Below are positions 50,091 through 58,888 of a stretch of DNA of 58,909 bases, in pieces; position 1 is the stretch's first letter, and the number at the start of each line of letters is the position of its first letter. This stretch comes from Streptomonospora mangrovi (lineage in GTDB: Bacteria > Actinomycetota > Actinomycetes > Streptosporangiales > Streptosporangiaceae). A program made the translations under genes and the position numbers. Under the pieces are notes generated by a model. It did not search any database. It had not been told where the DNA came from and was given only the letters and a program-made list of their open reading frames with translations. The stretch covers positions 1 to 58,909 of the forward strand of contig NZ_JAJAQC010000050.1 in NCBI RefSeq assembly GCF_027604915.1, in the 5' to 3' direction.

Positions 50091-50645
50091 GTGACGGAGC
50101 ACAGCGGCGGAGAGGCCGGCGCGAACGCCGAGGGCGTGTGGACGCGAACCGCCTCGGGATACGTCCGCGACCTGGACGCGGAGACCGACGCCCACGTCGT
50201 CGACGAGGGCTCGGGCATGCTCAAGGGGCTGCAAGAGGTCCTGGACGGCGAGACGGCCGCCCCCGGTCGGGAGACCGCCCAGGCGACAGGAGCGCTGTCC
50301 GTGTCTCCGGCCGCTCCGGGGTCCCCGGGCGCGTCGCCGAGGCGGAGCCAGACCGACAGCCTGCGCCACCGCATCGCCACCGAGCCCGACACCGTGGAGC
50401 GGGACCTGATCAAGCTGGTCCTGACCGTGGTGGAACTGGTCCGCCAACTGATGGAGCGCCAGGCCCTGCGCCGCGTCGACGTCGGCGACCTCACCGAGGA
50501 GCAGGAGGAGCGCATCGGCATGACGCTGATGCTCCTGGAGGAGCGCATGACCGAACTGCGGGAGCGCTACGGCCTCAGCGCCGCCGACCTCAACCTGGAC
50601 CTGGGCCCCCTGGGTTCCCTCCTCCCCACGTCGGGCGACGGCTGA
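50091..50645 (+). CDS. gvpK: gas vesicle protein GvpK
   Basis: Last gene of the set, 184 residues from a GTG. The conserved GvpK domain is C-terminal (about 98-170: DTVERDLIKLVLTVVELVRQLMERQALRRVD, then LTEEQEERIGMTLMLLEERM). A variable 95-residue N-terminal part precedes it. GGAGG lies 5-9 nt before the start. 86 nt separate it from gvpS. Confidence 0.92.
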   Translation: MTEHSGGEAGANAEGVWTRTASGYVRDLDAETDAHVVDEGSGMLKGLQEVLDGETAAPGRETAQATGALSVSPAAPGSPGASPRRSQTDSLRHRIATEPDTVERDLIKLVLTVVELVRQLMERQALRRVDVGDLTEEQEERIGMTLMLLEERMTELRERYGLSAADLNLDLGPLGSLLPTSGDG

Positions 50646-50701
50646 CCGGTAGCTCGTTCGGGGACGGGGGTCACACCTCTGCGTGCCGCACCTCTAGGAT
50701 G

Positions 50702-50716
50702 TGGAAATGGTTTTCA
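50702..50716. promoter_or_regulatory. Zur-like box upstream of a methyltransferase gene
   Basis: TGGAAATGGTTTTCA matches 13 of 15 positions of the actinobacterial Zur consensus TGAAAATGATTTTCA. It lies 46-60 nt before the methyltransferase GTG, in an AT-rich patch of the 116-nt gvpK-methyltransferase gap. Confidence 0.5.
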
Positions 50717-50761
50717 TTGTCCAAAACCAGGTCCACACCGACCATCCCCTGGAGGACCGCC

Positions 50762-51502
50762 GTGGCTGAGTACGACGACCCCTATGCGGTCTCCGGGCAG
50801 TTCATCGACATCATGATCGCCGGCTGGTGGGAGCACTTCGGGGCCGCCGTCGCCGAGGCCGTGCGGGCGATGCCCGCCGATGAGGCCCCGCTGCTGGACG
50901 CCGGCGCCGGCGGCGGCTGGGGCACCCGGCTGCTGGCCACCGCCCACCCCACCGCCCGCGTGGTGGCCGTCGAGCCCTCGCCCGTGCTGCGGGCGGTGCT
51001 GCTCTCGCGGATCGCCGCCGACGACGACCTCCGCTCCCGGGTGACCGTCGACGGCGACGACCTTCTCTCGGCCCGGCTGCCCGACCGCCTCGCCGGTGTG
51101 GTGGCGGCCAACCTCATCGGCCACTTCTCCCCCGAGGAGCGCGGCCGGTTGTGGGGCGACCTGGCCGGGCGCCTGGTGCCGGGCGGGTCCGTGCTGGTCA
51201 ACCTCGCCCCGCCGCTGGAGCCCGCCCGCGTCGAGCGCGCCCAGATGAGCCGGGTGGAGGTGGGCACCCGCACCTACCTCGGCTGGGCCGAGGCCGAACC
51301 GGCGGGCGAGCAGCGGATCACCTGGCACATGACCTACGAGGTCCACGAGGGCGACCGCCTCCTCACCCGCGACGAGGTGCACTACGGCTGGTGGACCCTG
51401 ACCGAGCAGCAGTTGGTCGCCGAGACCGCCACCCACGGCCTGGCCACCCTCCTCCACGGCCCCACCGAGTCCGGCCTGTACACGGTCACCCCCAAGGACT
51501 GA
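50762..51502 (+). CDS. class I SAM-dependent methyltransferase
   Basis: Protein of 246 residues from the GTG 6 nt after GGAGG. SAM motif I is LLDAGAGGGWGTRLL (about 44-58), with VVAVEPSPVLRAVLL as motif II and the FSPEERGRLWGDLAGRLVPGGSVLVN stretch as later motifs. The C-terminal half is beta-rich (YLGWAEAEPAGEQRITWHMTYEV) as in small-molecule methyltransferases. It is separate from the gvp set in function. The Zur-like box upstream suggests metal control. It converges on the ABC transporter operon; the 51503-51731 gap holds nothing I can assign. Confidence 0.85.
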   Translation: MAEYDDPYAVSGQFIDIMIAGWWEHFGAAVAEAVRAMPADEAPLLDAGAGGGWGTRLLATAHPTARVVAVEPSPVLRAVLLSRIAADDDLRSRVTVDGDDLLSARLPDRLAGVVAANLIGHFSPEERGRLWGDLAGRLVPGGSVLVNLAPPLEPARVERAQMSRVEVGTRTYLGWAEAEPAGEQRITWHMTYEVHEGDRLLTRDEVHYGWWTLTEQQLVAETATHGLATLLHGPTESGLYTVTPKD

Positions 51503-51731
51503 CCCCCGCCACCCCCCGTCCCGAGCAGTCACGCGCCCCACCCGGCGGCCGGGGGCCACCTCCCCGGCCGCCTGACCGCCCGCACCGACCGCCACCCGAT
51601 CACCGACCGCGTCAACGCACTGGTCTCGCCCGGGGCCTCGCCCGAGGGAATTGCCGCGCCTTCCCGCAGGGCCGGGCAGACCGACGAGGCAGGTACCCGA
51701 CAGCGGGCAGCCTCGGCGGCAGGCCGGCGCG

Positions 51732-53225
51732 TCACTCCTCCCGCAGCAGGCGGGTCTGGGGGTCTATGGTGATCACGCGGTCGGCGCGGGAGGCCACTCC
51801 ACGGTCGTGGGTGGCCACCAGGACGGTCAGGCCGTGCTCGCGGCGGAGCCGGTCCAGCAGGTCCAGGACGGTGCGGGCGGTGGCCGCGTCCAGGGCGGAT
51901 GTGGGCTCGTCGGCCAGCAGGACCGCCGGTTCGGCCGCCAGGGCGCGGGCGATGGCCACGCGCTGGCGCTGGCCGCCGGACAGGCCGCCGGGGCGGCGGT
52001 CGGCGAGTCCGGCGGGCAGTCCCACCCGCTCCAGCAGGTCGGGTACCCGGGCGGCCGCGCGGTGCGCGGAGTGGCCGAGGAGGACCCGGGCCGGGCGGGT
52101 GAGGGCGGCGCCCACCCGGTGGGCGGGGTTCAGCGCGCCCGCCGGGGACTGGTCCACGAACTGGACCGCGCGCAGGGCCGCGCGGGTGCGCTCGTTCACC
52201 CGGTCGGGCAGCGGGTCGCCGCCCAGCAGCATGCGGCCGGCCGCCGGCGGGTGCAGTCCGGCGGCGGCGCGCAGCAGCGTGGACTTGCCGCTGCCCGAGG
52301 GGCCGAGGACGGCCGCGAACTCCCCCGGCGCGAGCGCGAGGTCCACGCCGGCGAGTAGTTCCCGGCCGCCGGGGGCGGCCAGGACCGCGCCGCAGAAGGC
52401 GAGCGCCGGTGCGGGTCCACTCCCCACCGCACCGGGCCGGTCGGCCGCTGCGGCGCCGCCTGCGGGCTCGCCGACCACCTCACCCGGCCGGTCGGTTGAC
52501 CGCATGGCCGTCGCCGTGCGTGGCCCCACGGCGTCGCCGATGGGGAGCACGTTGTCGGCCACGCGGTCGGCGAAGGCGGGGTCGTGGGTGATGACGACCG
52601 TTGCCCGGTCCGGGCGGTTGCGGCGGCGGGCCAGCACCTCCACGACCAGGTCCACCGTCGCGGGGTCGAGGCCGCTGGTGGGCTCGTCCAGTACCAGCAG
52701 CGGGGGGTCGCCGACGACCGCGCTGGCCAGGGCGACCCGCTGGGCCTGCCCGCCGGACAGCTCATGCGGGCGGCGCCCGCCCAGCTCGTCGGGGTCCAGG
52801 CCGAGCGCGGCCAGCACCTCCCGCACCCGCCGCCGGAGGTCCCGCCTGTCCCGCCCGTGCCACCCCTCCCGCCCGGCGCGGCCGGGGCGCAACCCCTCGG
52901 CGACGGCCGAGGCGGCGGTGCGCAGCGGGTGCAGGTCGGCCGCCGGGTCCTGGCCCAGCACACCCGCGTTCGCCAGGCGCCACCGGCGGGCCGCCCGGCC
53001 GGCGGGTACGGGCGTACCCCGCCAGTGGACGGCGCCGGCGGCGCGCACGAGCCCGGCCGGCAGGGCGTCGAGGGCCGCGAGGACGGCGCTCGTCTTGCCG
53101 CTGCCGGACTCCCCCATCACGGCCGTGACCCCGCCGCCGGGCGCCCGCAAATCCAGCGGCCCGACGACGGCGCGCCCGGCGCGGTCCACCACGGTGAGGC
53201 CCGTGGCCACGAGTCCGCCGGTCAC
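51732..53225 (-). CDS. fused double ATP-binding subunit of a peptide/nickel-type ABC transporter
   Basis: One polypeptide of 497 residues carrying two complete nucleotide-binding domains, replacing separate DppD/DppF (NikD/NikE) proteins. Domain 1: Walker A GESGSGKT, signature LSGGQAQRV, Walker B LLVLDEPTSGLD. Domain 2 (from about 270): GPSGSGKST, LSGGQRQRV, VLLADEPTSALD. A 40-residue Gly/Ala/Pro linker joins them. The GTG start overlaps the stop of the upstream permease by 4 bases. Last gene of the operon. Confidence 0.93.
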   Translation of the reverse strand: MTGGLVATGLTVVDRAGRAVVGPLDLRAPGGGVTAVMGESGSGKTSAVLAALDALPAGLVRAAGAVHWRGTPVPAGRAARRWRLANAGVLGQDPAADLHPLRTAASAVAEGLRPGRAGREGWHGRDRRDLRRRVREVLAALGLDPDELGGRRPHELSGGQAQRVALASAVVGDPPLLVLDEPTSGLDPATVDLVVEVLARRRNRPDRATVVITHDPAFADRVADNVLPIGDAVGPRTATAMRSTDRPGEVVGEPAGGAAAADRPGAVGSGPAPALAFCGAVLAAPGGRELLAGVDLALAPGEFAAVLGPSGSGKSTLLRAAAGLHPPAAGRMLLGGDPLPDRVNERTRAALRAVQFVDQSPAGALNPAHRVGAALTRPARVLLGHSAHRAAARVPDLLERVGLPAGLADRRPGGLSGGQRQRVAIARALAAEPAVLLADEPTSALDAATARTVLDLLDRLRREHGLTVLVATHDRGVASRADRVITIDPQTRLLREE

Positions 53226-54229
53226 CGGTCCCCCTCCCGTCCGGCGGCGGGCTGGGCGGCCAGGGCCAGCGCCACCGTGGTCAGCCCCAGGGCGGCGGCC
53301 GGCGCCGCGACGGCCCACGGGTTGGCCGACATGCCCGCCATGTTCTCCCGCAGCATCAGCGCCCAGTCGGGGGCGGGCGGGTCGGCGCCGAAGCCCAGCA
53401 CGCTCAGGGCCGAGGCGACCTGGAGGGCCACCACCAGGCGCAGGCCCAGGTCGGCGGCGACCAGGCCGCGCGTGGCGGGCGCGACCTCGAACACCAGGAT
53501 CCAGGCCGGGTGCTCGCCCCGGCAGCGCGCGGCCTGGACGTAGCCCGAGGAGCGGACGGCGCGCACGGCGTCGCGCACCACGCGCAGCGTCATCGGCGCG
53601 CCGCCGCAGACGGTGGCGACCACCACGGCCGCGTGCCCGGGGAGGGCGATGGCCGCGACCAGGGCCAAAAGGAGCGAGGGGACGGCCAGCATCAGGTCGG
53701 CGACGGCGGTGAGCGCGCGGTCGGCCGCGCCGGAGAACCACCCGGCGACCAGCCCGCCCGCGACCCCCACGGCGGTGGCGCACGCGGCGGCCAGGGCGGC
53801 CACGGCGACCAGTCCGGCTCCCCCGGCCAGGACGCGCGACCACACGTCGCGTCCGAGGGCGTCGGTGCCCAGCGGCGATGCGGAGTCCGGCGGCCGCCAC
53901 GGGATTCCCACGGTCTCGGTGGGGTCGTAGGGGGCCAGCCAGCCCCCGAAGAGGGCGAGGCCCAGCACTGCGGTCAGCAGCAGGGGCACGGCCACGGCCC
54001 GTGCGGCGACCCCTCCCCGCCGCATCCAAGCGCAGTGGCCCATGCCGCCATCGCGGCCGGTGCCCCGCACCGCCGCGCCGGAAGGCGGCTGGGGGTCCCG
54101 CCCCACCGTCCACATGCCCGTGTCACCACGTCCGCCGGGTGTCCACGGCTCCTCGCCCACGGACGTGACCGCTCCGCCATTCCCGCTCTTGCCGATGCCG
54201 CCCGCAGGACCCGGCTCAGGCGCCCTCAC
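53222..54229 (-). CDS. ABC transporter permease, DppC/NikC-like
   Basis: Inner-membrane permease of 335 residues with five to six helices. The EAA-type cytoplasmic loop (YVQAARCRGEHPAWILVFEVAPA) and the GTDALGRDVWSR motif after the first periplasmic segment are typical of DppC. The start is taken as the GTG at 54229, which has GGGAGG 5 nt upstream. This gives a 70-residue Gly/Pro-rich N-terminal extension before helix 1. Met codons at 54043 and 54025 are alternatives closer to family length. The region upstream contains degenerate copies of this gene's own 5' end. Confidence 0.78.
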   Translation of the reverse strand: MRAPEPGPAGGIGKSGNGGAVTSVGEEPWTPGGRGDTGMWTVGRDPQPPSGAAVRGTGRDGGMGHCAWMRRGGVAARAVAVPLLLTAVLGLALFGGWLAPYDPTETVGIPWRPPDSASPLGTDALGRDVWSRVLAGGAGLVAVAALAAACATAVGVAGGLVAGWFSGAADRALTAVADLMLAVPSLLLALVAAIALPGHAAVVVATVCGGAPMTLRVVRDAVRAVRSSGYVQAARCRGEHPAWILVFEVAPATRGLVAADLGLRLVVALQVASALSVLGFGADPPAPDWALMLRENMAGMSANPWAVAAPAAALGLTTVALALAAQPAAGREGDR

Positions 54230-54750
54230 GCCGCCCTCCCCCGGAGGCTGGCAGCCACCGAAACCGCTGCGGCCAGTACCGCCGCCGCCGAGGCCGAGTC
54301 GCACCCCCCGCCGCTGCCGACACCGCACGCCGTTCCCACCGCCGACACCCTCACCCCGTCTTCTCCCCGCACGCCGACCGCCCTTCCCGCGTCACCGTCC
54401 GCACCCCTCCGTCGGCGCGCCGACCCGGCGCCAACGGCTCCTCCCCCACCGGCGTGACCGCGCCGCGCTCCCCGGTCTCGCCTCCCCCGCGCGGAGGGAA
54501 CTGCCGTCCCCCCAGACACCGGGCGACCGCCCGCGCGGCGGCCCCTCCCCGCCGCAGTCGACCGGAGCGGCGGCCGGTGGCCGCACCGCCGCGCCGGAGG
54601 GGCGTCCGCGCCTCCTGCCTCACTGGCCGCGTGCCTCCACGACCACGTTGGCCGAGTGCCGACGGCTCCTTCCGCTCCGACGTGGTCGCGCCGCCGATTC
54701 CGGTTGTGGAGATGCCGCTTGCGGGCTCCGGTTCCGGCTTTGGTCCGCTC
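53998..54750. repeat. degenerate tandem repeats, about 520-530 bp offset
   Basis: Copy 1 (53998-54229) and copy 2 (54530-54750) align along most of their length, for example CCCCTCCCCGCCGCA in both and CACCGCCGCGCCGGA in both. A partial third copy lies at about 54400-54497. The stretch 54230-54748 has no complete gene other than the truncated frame described separately. Confidence 0.75.
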
Positions 54751-54752
54751 AT
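54351..54752 (-). pseudogene. degenerate duplicate of the 5' end of the DppC-like permease gene
   Basis: Open frame of 133 residues (MSGPKPEPEPASGIS...) whose ATG overlaps the stop of the upstream permease (ATGA) behind GGGAGGGCCGC. The downstream permease GTG at 54229 has GGGAGGGCGGC. Protein similarity repeats: PEPEPASGIS versus PEPGPAGGIG, RRGGAAARAVA versus RRGGVAARAVA, and a further internal copy GAVTPVGEEPLAPG versus GAVTSVGEEPWTPG. It stops before any membrane helix is completed, so it is a truncated duplicate or a small repeat protein. Confidence 0.6.
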
Positions 54753-55753
54753 GCGGCCCTCCCTCTAGGGGTGACGGCCGCCGCGATCAGGTCGGACACC
54801 AGCAGGCCCGCCACCACGACCGTTGCGGCGAGCATCGCCACCGCCTGGACGGTGGGGGTGTCGCGGGCGGCTACGGCCGACACGAGCAGGGACCCCAGGC
54901 CGGGGTAGCCGAACAGGGTCTCCACCACCGTCGCGGCCGCGATGAGGCCGCCGGCGCTGACCGCCAGGACGCGGGTGAACGGCGGCAGCACGAAGGGCAG
55001 CACGTCGGTGAGCGCGATGCGCCACGGCGGGCGGCCCCTGCGGTGGGCGTCGGCCACATGGGGGCGGCGCACCGCGTCGGTGACCGCGCCGCTGATCAGG
55101 CCCGCGCCGAACAGGGCCGTGGGCAGGGCCATCGACAGCACCGGCAGCAGGAGCAGGTCGGGCCGGCTCACCGGGGCCGCGCCCGGAGGCAGGGTGGAGA
55201 CCGGCGGCACCAGCCCCCACACCCCCGACAGCAGCGCGGCCAGCCCGCCGGCCACCACGGCGGCGGGCAGCGCGGCGCCGCCCGTGAGCACCGCCGTCAG
55301 CACCCGGCCGCCCCGCGCGGCCGCGCCCGCCCACCAGCCCAGGGCCAGCATGGCGGGCGCGGCCGGCGCCAGCGCGCCCGCCACCAGCGTGAGCGTGGCC
55401 GGCAGCCGCTGCGCGACCGCGTCGGCGACCGGGCGGCCGTTGAGCAGGGACGTGCCGAGGTCGCCGGTGGCCAGCCCCGCCGCCCACGCCAGGTAGCGCC
55501 GCCACGCGGGCGCGTCCAGGCCCAACTCGGCGCGCAGGTCGCCCACCTGCTCCTCCGTGGCGCCGGGCACCGCGCGCAGGCCGGCGGCGTCGCCGGGCAG
55601 CACCTCGGTCGCCGCGAAGACCACGACCGACACCCCGACGAGCAGCAGCGCGGCCCGCGCCGGCGGTATGAGCACCGCCGCCGCCCCGGACACCGCCCGG
55701 GACACCGCCGCGCCCCGCACCGGGCGCGGCGGCGGCGCGTGGAGGGCGGTCAT
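54749..55753 (-). CDS. ABC transporter permease, DppB/NikB-like
   Basis: Inner-membrane permease of 334 residues with six helices. Typical features: an early LPGDAA segment after helix 1, LGLDAPAWRRYLAWAAGLATGDLGTSLLNGRPV, and the cytoplasmic loop HVADAHRRGRPPWRIALTDVLPFVLPP. Its ATG overlaps the binding-protein stop by one base (TGATG). Forms the channel with the DppC-like subunit. Confidence 0.9.
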   Translation of the reverse strand: MTALHAPPPRPVRGAAVSRAVSGAAAVLIPPARAALLLVGVSVVVFAATEVLPGDAAGLRAVPGATEEQVGDLRAELGLDAPAWRRYLAWAAGLATGDLGTSLLNGRPVADAVAQRLPATLTLVAGALAPAAPAMLALGWWAGAAARGGRVLTAVLTGGAALPAAVVAGGLAALLSGVWGLVPPVSTLPPGAAPVSRPDLLLLPVLSMALPTALFGAGLISGAVTDAVRRPHVADAHRRGRPPWRIALTDVLPFVLPPFTRVLAVSAGGLIAAATVVETLFGYPGLGSLLVSAVAARDTPTVQAVAMLAATVVVAGLLVSDLIAAAVTPRGRAA

Positions 55754-57264
55754 CAGTCCGCAAGTTCGACCTGGTCGATCTGGAGGCGGTGGAAGCCCGG
55801 CCCGGTGGGCAGGTTGCCCACCTGCGGGGCGGCGAGGTCGATGCCGTCGCCGACACCCCACACCACGTACCCGCCCTCCTCGGCGACGCGGGTCTGGAGG
55901 TCGCCGAGCATGGCGTGGCGCTCGGCCTCGTCCTCGGTCGCCAGGGCCGCCGCGAAGTCCTCCTCCCACTCCGGGTCGTCCCACCCGGTCTCGTTGATCG
56001 GCCCCTCGGCCACCAGCGCCATCCGGGCGAAGTCCACGAACCCGTTGCCGCCCAGGCTGTTGAGGTAGAACGGCTCGGCGTTCCACACCTGGCTCCAGTA
56101 GGTGTCGGGCGGCCCCACCTCCACCTCGGCGTCGATGCCCGCCTCGCCGAGCTGCTCGGCGGCCAGCACGGCCGCCTCCTCCATGCCCGGGTAGGAGTTG
56201 GTGGTGTGCAGGGTCACCGACACCCCGTCGGCGTGCCCGGCGTCGGCCAGCAGCTCCCGCGCCCGGTCCACGTCGCGCTCGACGGGCTCGGCGTCGGGCG
56301 CGAACGGCTCCATGGGGTTGAGGACGTCGGCGCCGGGCTCGCCGTAGCCCAGGAACACGGTCTCCACCAGCTCCTCCCGGTCCAGGGCGAGCTTGACGGC
56401 CTCGCGCACCGCCGGGTCGTCGAACGGCTCGGTCTCCAGGTCCATGACCAGCGGGTAGTTCACGCCACCGGCCCGGGTGACCACCTGCACCTCGCCGCCC
56501 TCCTCGTGCCGGCGCGCCGCCGCCGGGGCGACGCTGCCCGCCACGTCGGCCTGGCCCGAGGCGACCGCGTCGGCGCGCGCCGCCGGGTCGGGCAGGGCGG
56601 TGATCTCCAGCCGCTCGACGTCGGGCGCCTGGCCCCACCAGTCGCCGTTGCGCAGCAGCACCGAGGTGGTGTCGTCGCCGCTGTCCAGCACGAACGGCCC
56701 CGAGCCGGCCACGGGCTCGGTGATCTCGTCGCTGCCCTCGGGCACCACGAACGTCAGCGACGCCAGGGCCTGGCCGACCTCGGCGTAGGGCTGGACGGTC
56801 ACCAGCTCCAGTTCGTGGTCGCCGACCGCGCGGGACTCCTCCAGGTCGAACATGGACAGCCGCCCGTTGTTCTCGGCGCCCTTGCCCTGGATGCGGCGCA
56901 GGGAGAAGAGCACGTCGTCGGCGGTGACCGGGTCGCCGGTGGAGAACACCGCGTCGTCGCGCAGCACCACGCGCCAGCGGGTGAGGTCGCCGTCGCGCGG
57001 CTCCCATGACTCGGCCAGGCGCGGGCGGACCTCGCCGTTCTCGTCGGTGACGGTGAGGACGTCGTAGAGCATGGCGAAGCGCAGGTAGTCGGCCTCGTTG
57101 CCGACGCGCCCGTGGGGGTCGTGCGTGGTGGCGGCGGGCGCGCCGACGGCGGCGTAGCGCAGGGTCGCCTCCGCCGGGGCGGCCTGGTCGCCGCCGCCCG
57201 TGCCGCAGCCGGCCGCCGCCAGGGCGGCCACGCAGGCGGTGGCCAGGAGGGATCGCGGTCTCAT
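55753..57264 (-). CDS. ABC transporter substrate-binding lipoprotein (family 5, peptide/nickel type)
   Basis: Extracytoplasmic binding lipoprotein of 503 residues. The lipobox LAAAGC gives Cys20 as the acylated residue. SBP_bac_5 features: YDVLTVTDENGEVRPRLAESWE, DPVTADDVLFSLRRI and DPAVREAVKLALDREELV. The family binds oligopeptides, nickel-chelates, opines or metallophores; ligand identity cannot be read from sequence. The ATG has GAAAGG 7 nt upstream. A 122-nt gap separates it from the ferredoxin gene. Confidence 0.92.
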   Translation of the reverse strand: MRPRSLLATACVAALAAAGCGTGGGDQAAPAEATLRYAAVGAPAATTHDPHGRVGNEADYLRFAMLYDVLTVTDENGEVRPRLAESWEPRDGDLTRWRVVLRDDAVFSTGDPVTADDVLFSLRRIQGKGAENNGRLSMFDLEESRAVGDHELELVTVQPYAEVGQALASLTFVVPEGSDEITEPVAGSGPFVLDSGDDTTSVLLRNGDWWGQAPDVERLEITALPDPAARADAVASGQADVAGSVAPAAARRHEEGGEVQVVTRAGGVNYPLVMDLETEPFDDPAVREAVKLALDREELVETVFLGYGEPGADVLNPMEPFAPDAEPVERDVDRARELLADAGHADGVSVTLHTTNSYPGMEEAAVLAAEQLGEAGIDAEVEVGPPDTYWSQVWNAEPFYLNSLGGNGFVDFARMALVAEGPINETGWDDPEWEEDFAAALATEDEAERHAMLGDLQTRVAEEGGYVVWGVGDGIDLAAPQVGNLPTGPGFHRLQIDQVELAD

Positions 57265-57386
57265 CGCGGGGCCTTTCGTGGGGTCGTCGGGGGCCGTGGC
57301 GCGCACGGCCCCCCGGGGGAGGGGGGACGGGAACCGGGGGGTCGGGGGGTAAGCGGGGGATGGCGGGGGGTGCCGGGGGATGGGGG

Positions 57387-57635
57387 TCAGCGGGAGGGCG
57401 GCGGCGCGGCGGCGGGCACGACGGCGACCGCGCCCGAGGGGCACCAGTCGGCCGCCGCCAGGGCGCGCTCGCGCGCCTCGGCGGGGACGGTGGCGGCCAG
57501 CGGCACCACCAGGCCGTCCTCGTCCTGGTCGAACAGGTCGGGCGCGGCGCGCACGCACTGGCCGGCCCCGGCGCACACGCCGGGGTCCGCTCGAAGGAGC
57601 AGCGGTGCGCCGGGGCCGGGGTCGGGCGGGGTCAC
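57387..57635 (-). CDS. 3Fe-4S ferredoxin, P450 redox partner
   Basis: Protein of 82 residues. Cluster ligands Cys21-x5-Cys27 and Cys65-Pro (VCAGAGQCV, DWCPSGAV) are the 3Fe-4S pattern of actinobacterial P450 ferredoxins. The GTG start overlaps the P450 stop by 4 bases, so the two are translated together and this protein is the likely electron donor. No ferredoxin reductase gene is in the window. Confidence 0.92.
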   Translation of the reverse strand: MTPPDPGPGAPLLLRADPGVCAGAGQCVRAAPDLFDQDEDGLVVPLAATVPAEARERALAAADWCPSGAVAVVPAAAPPPSR

Positions 57636-58888
57636 CACGTGACCGGCACCTCGTCCAGGCCGAAGATGGCCGAGGCCGAGCGGGTCGGCAGGTCGGCGAG
57701 GGCGGCGGCCGGGCGCAGGGTGGGCACCCGGTCGAAGAGGGTGCGCAGGGCGATCTCGATTTCGACTCGGCCCAGGTTCTGCCCCACGCACTGGTGGGCG
57801 CCGTAGCCGAAGGCGACGTGGTTGCGCTGCGGGCGGGTGATGTCGAGCCGCTCGGGTTCGGGGAACGCCTCGGGGTCGTGGTCGGCCCCGGCGAGCAGGG
57901 CGATGAACCCGTCGCCGGCGGGGATGACCCCGCCCGAGACCGGGATGTCCTCGCGGGCGACCCGCAGCGGGATGACGTCGGCCACCGACAGGTAGCGCAG
58001 CAGCTCCTCCACCGCGCCCGGCCACAGCTCGGGGTCCGCGCGCAGGCGGTCGAGCTGGTCGGGGTGGTGCAGCAGGGCCAGGGCCGCCAGCGGGATCATG
58101 TTGCGCGAGGTCTCGTGCCCGGCGTTGAGGGTGATCCCGATCTGGGAGAGCAGCGACTGCCGGGTGATCTCGCCGCGCGCCAGCGGCCCGGTGACCAGCC
58201 GGCTGATCAGGTCGTCGCGCGGTTGCGCGGCCTTCTCGTCGATGAGCCGGTCGATGAGCCCGAACAGCTCGCCGAGCGCGGCGGTGACCTCGGCCTCGGT
58301 GCTGCCGCGGGCGCCCGAGACGGACGTGATCCGGCGGAAGAACTCCAGGTCGGCCAGTGGCACCCCGAGCAGCCGGCAGATGACGGTGGTGGAGACCCGG
58401 TTGGCGTACTCGCCGACGAGGTCGGCGGGGGTGGGCTGGGCCAGCAGGTGGTCGACCTGCTCGGCGCAGATCTCCTCGATCGCCGGGCGCATCGCGCGGA
58501 CCCGCTTGACGGTGAACTCGCCGACCAGCATGCGCCGCACCCGGGTGTGGTCGGGCGGGTCCATGCGGATGAACGGGCGCAGTTCGGCCGCGACCGCCTG
58601 CTCGCCGTCGCCGAGGGCGGGGAAGGCCGGGTGGCGGGCGTCGGAGCTGGCGGCGGGGTGGGCCAGTGCGGCGCGGACGTCGTCGTGGCGGGTCAGCAGC
58701 CAGGCGTGCTTGCCGCCGGGGATGGCGGCGCGGGTCAGGCCGCCCTCCTCCCGCATGGCGCGGTAGCCCTCGGGCGGGGTGAAGGGGCAGCCGCGGGTGA
58801 GGGGGAAGGCGGCGGCGCCGGGGGCCTGGGCGGGGTCGGGCTCATCGGCGCGGGCGCCGGTGGGGGCGCCGGTGGGGATTTCGGTCAT
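57632..58888 (-). CDS. cytochrome P450
   Basis: Soluble bacterial monooxygenase of 418 residues. The heme loop FGYGAHQCVGQ puts the ligand Cys at 367. The I-helix oxygen-activation motif is NAGHETSRN (normally AGxDT or AGHET). The K-helix ExxR is in EELLRY, and the HTRVRRMLVGEF C-helix contact is present. It resembles CYP105-like actinobacterial enzymes. It is first in the operon as seen; its promoter lies at or beyond the right edge, since only 21 nt remain upstream. Substrate unknown. Confidence 0.95.
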   Translation of the reverse strand: MTEIPTGAPTGARADEPDPAQAPGAAAFPLTRGCPFTPPEGYRAMREEGGLTRAAIPGGKHAWLLTRHDDVRAALAHPAASSDARHPAFPALGDGEQAVAAELRPFIRMDPPDHTRVRRMLVGEFTVKRVRAMRPAIEEICAEQVDHLLAQPTPADLVGEYANRVSTTVICRLLGVPLADLEFFRRITSVSGARGSTEAEVTAALGELFGLIDRLIDEKAAQPRDDLISRLVTGPLARGEITRQSLLSQIGITLNAGHETSRNMIPLAALALLHHPDQLDRLRADPELWPGAVEELLRYLSVADVIPLRVAREDIPVSGGVIPAGDGFIALLAGADHDPEAFPEPERLDITRPQRNHVAFGYGAHQCVGQNLGRVEIEIALRTLFDRVPTLRPAAALADLPTRSASAIFGLDEVPVTW

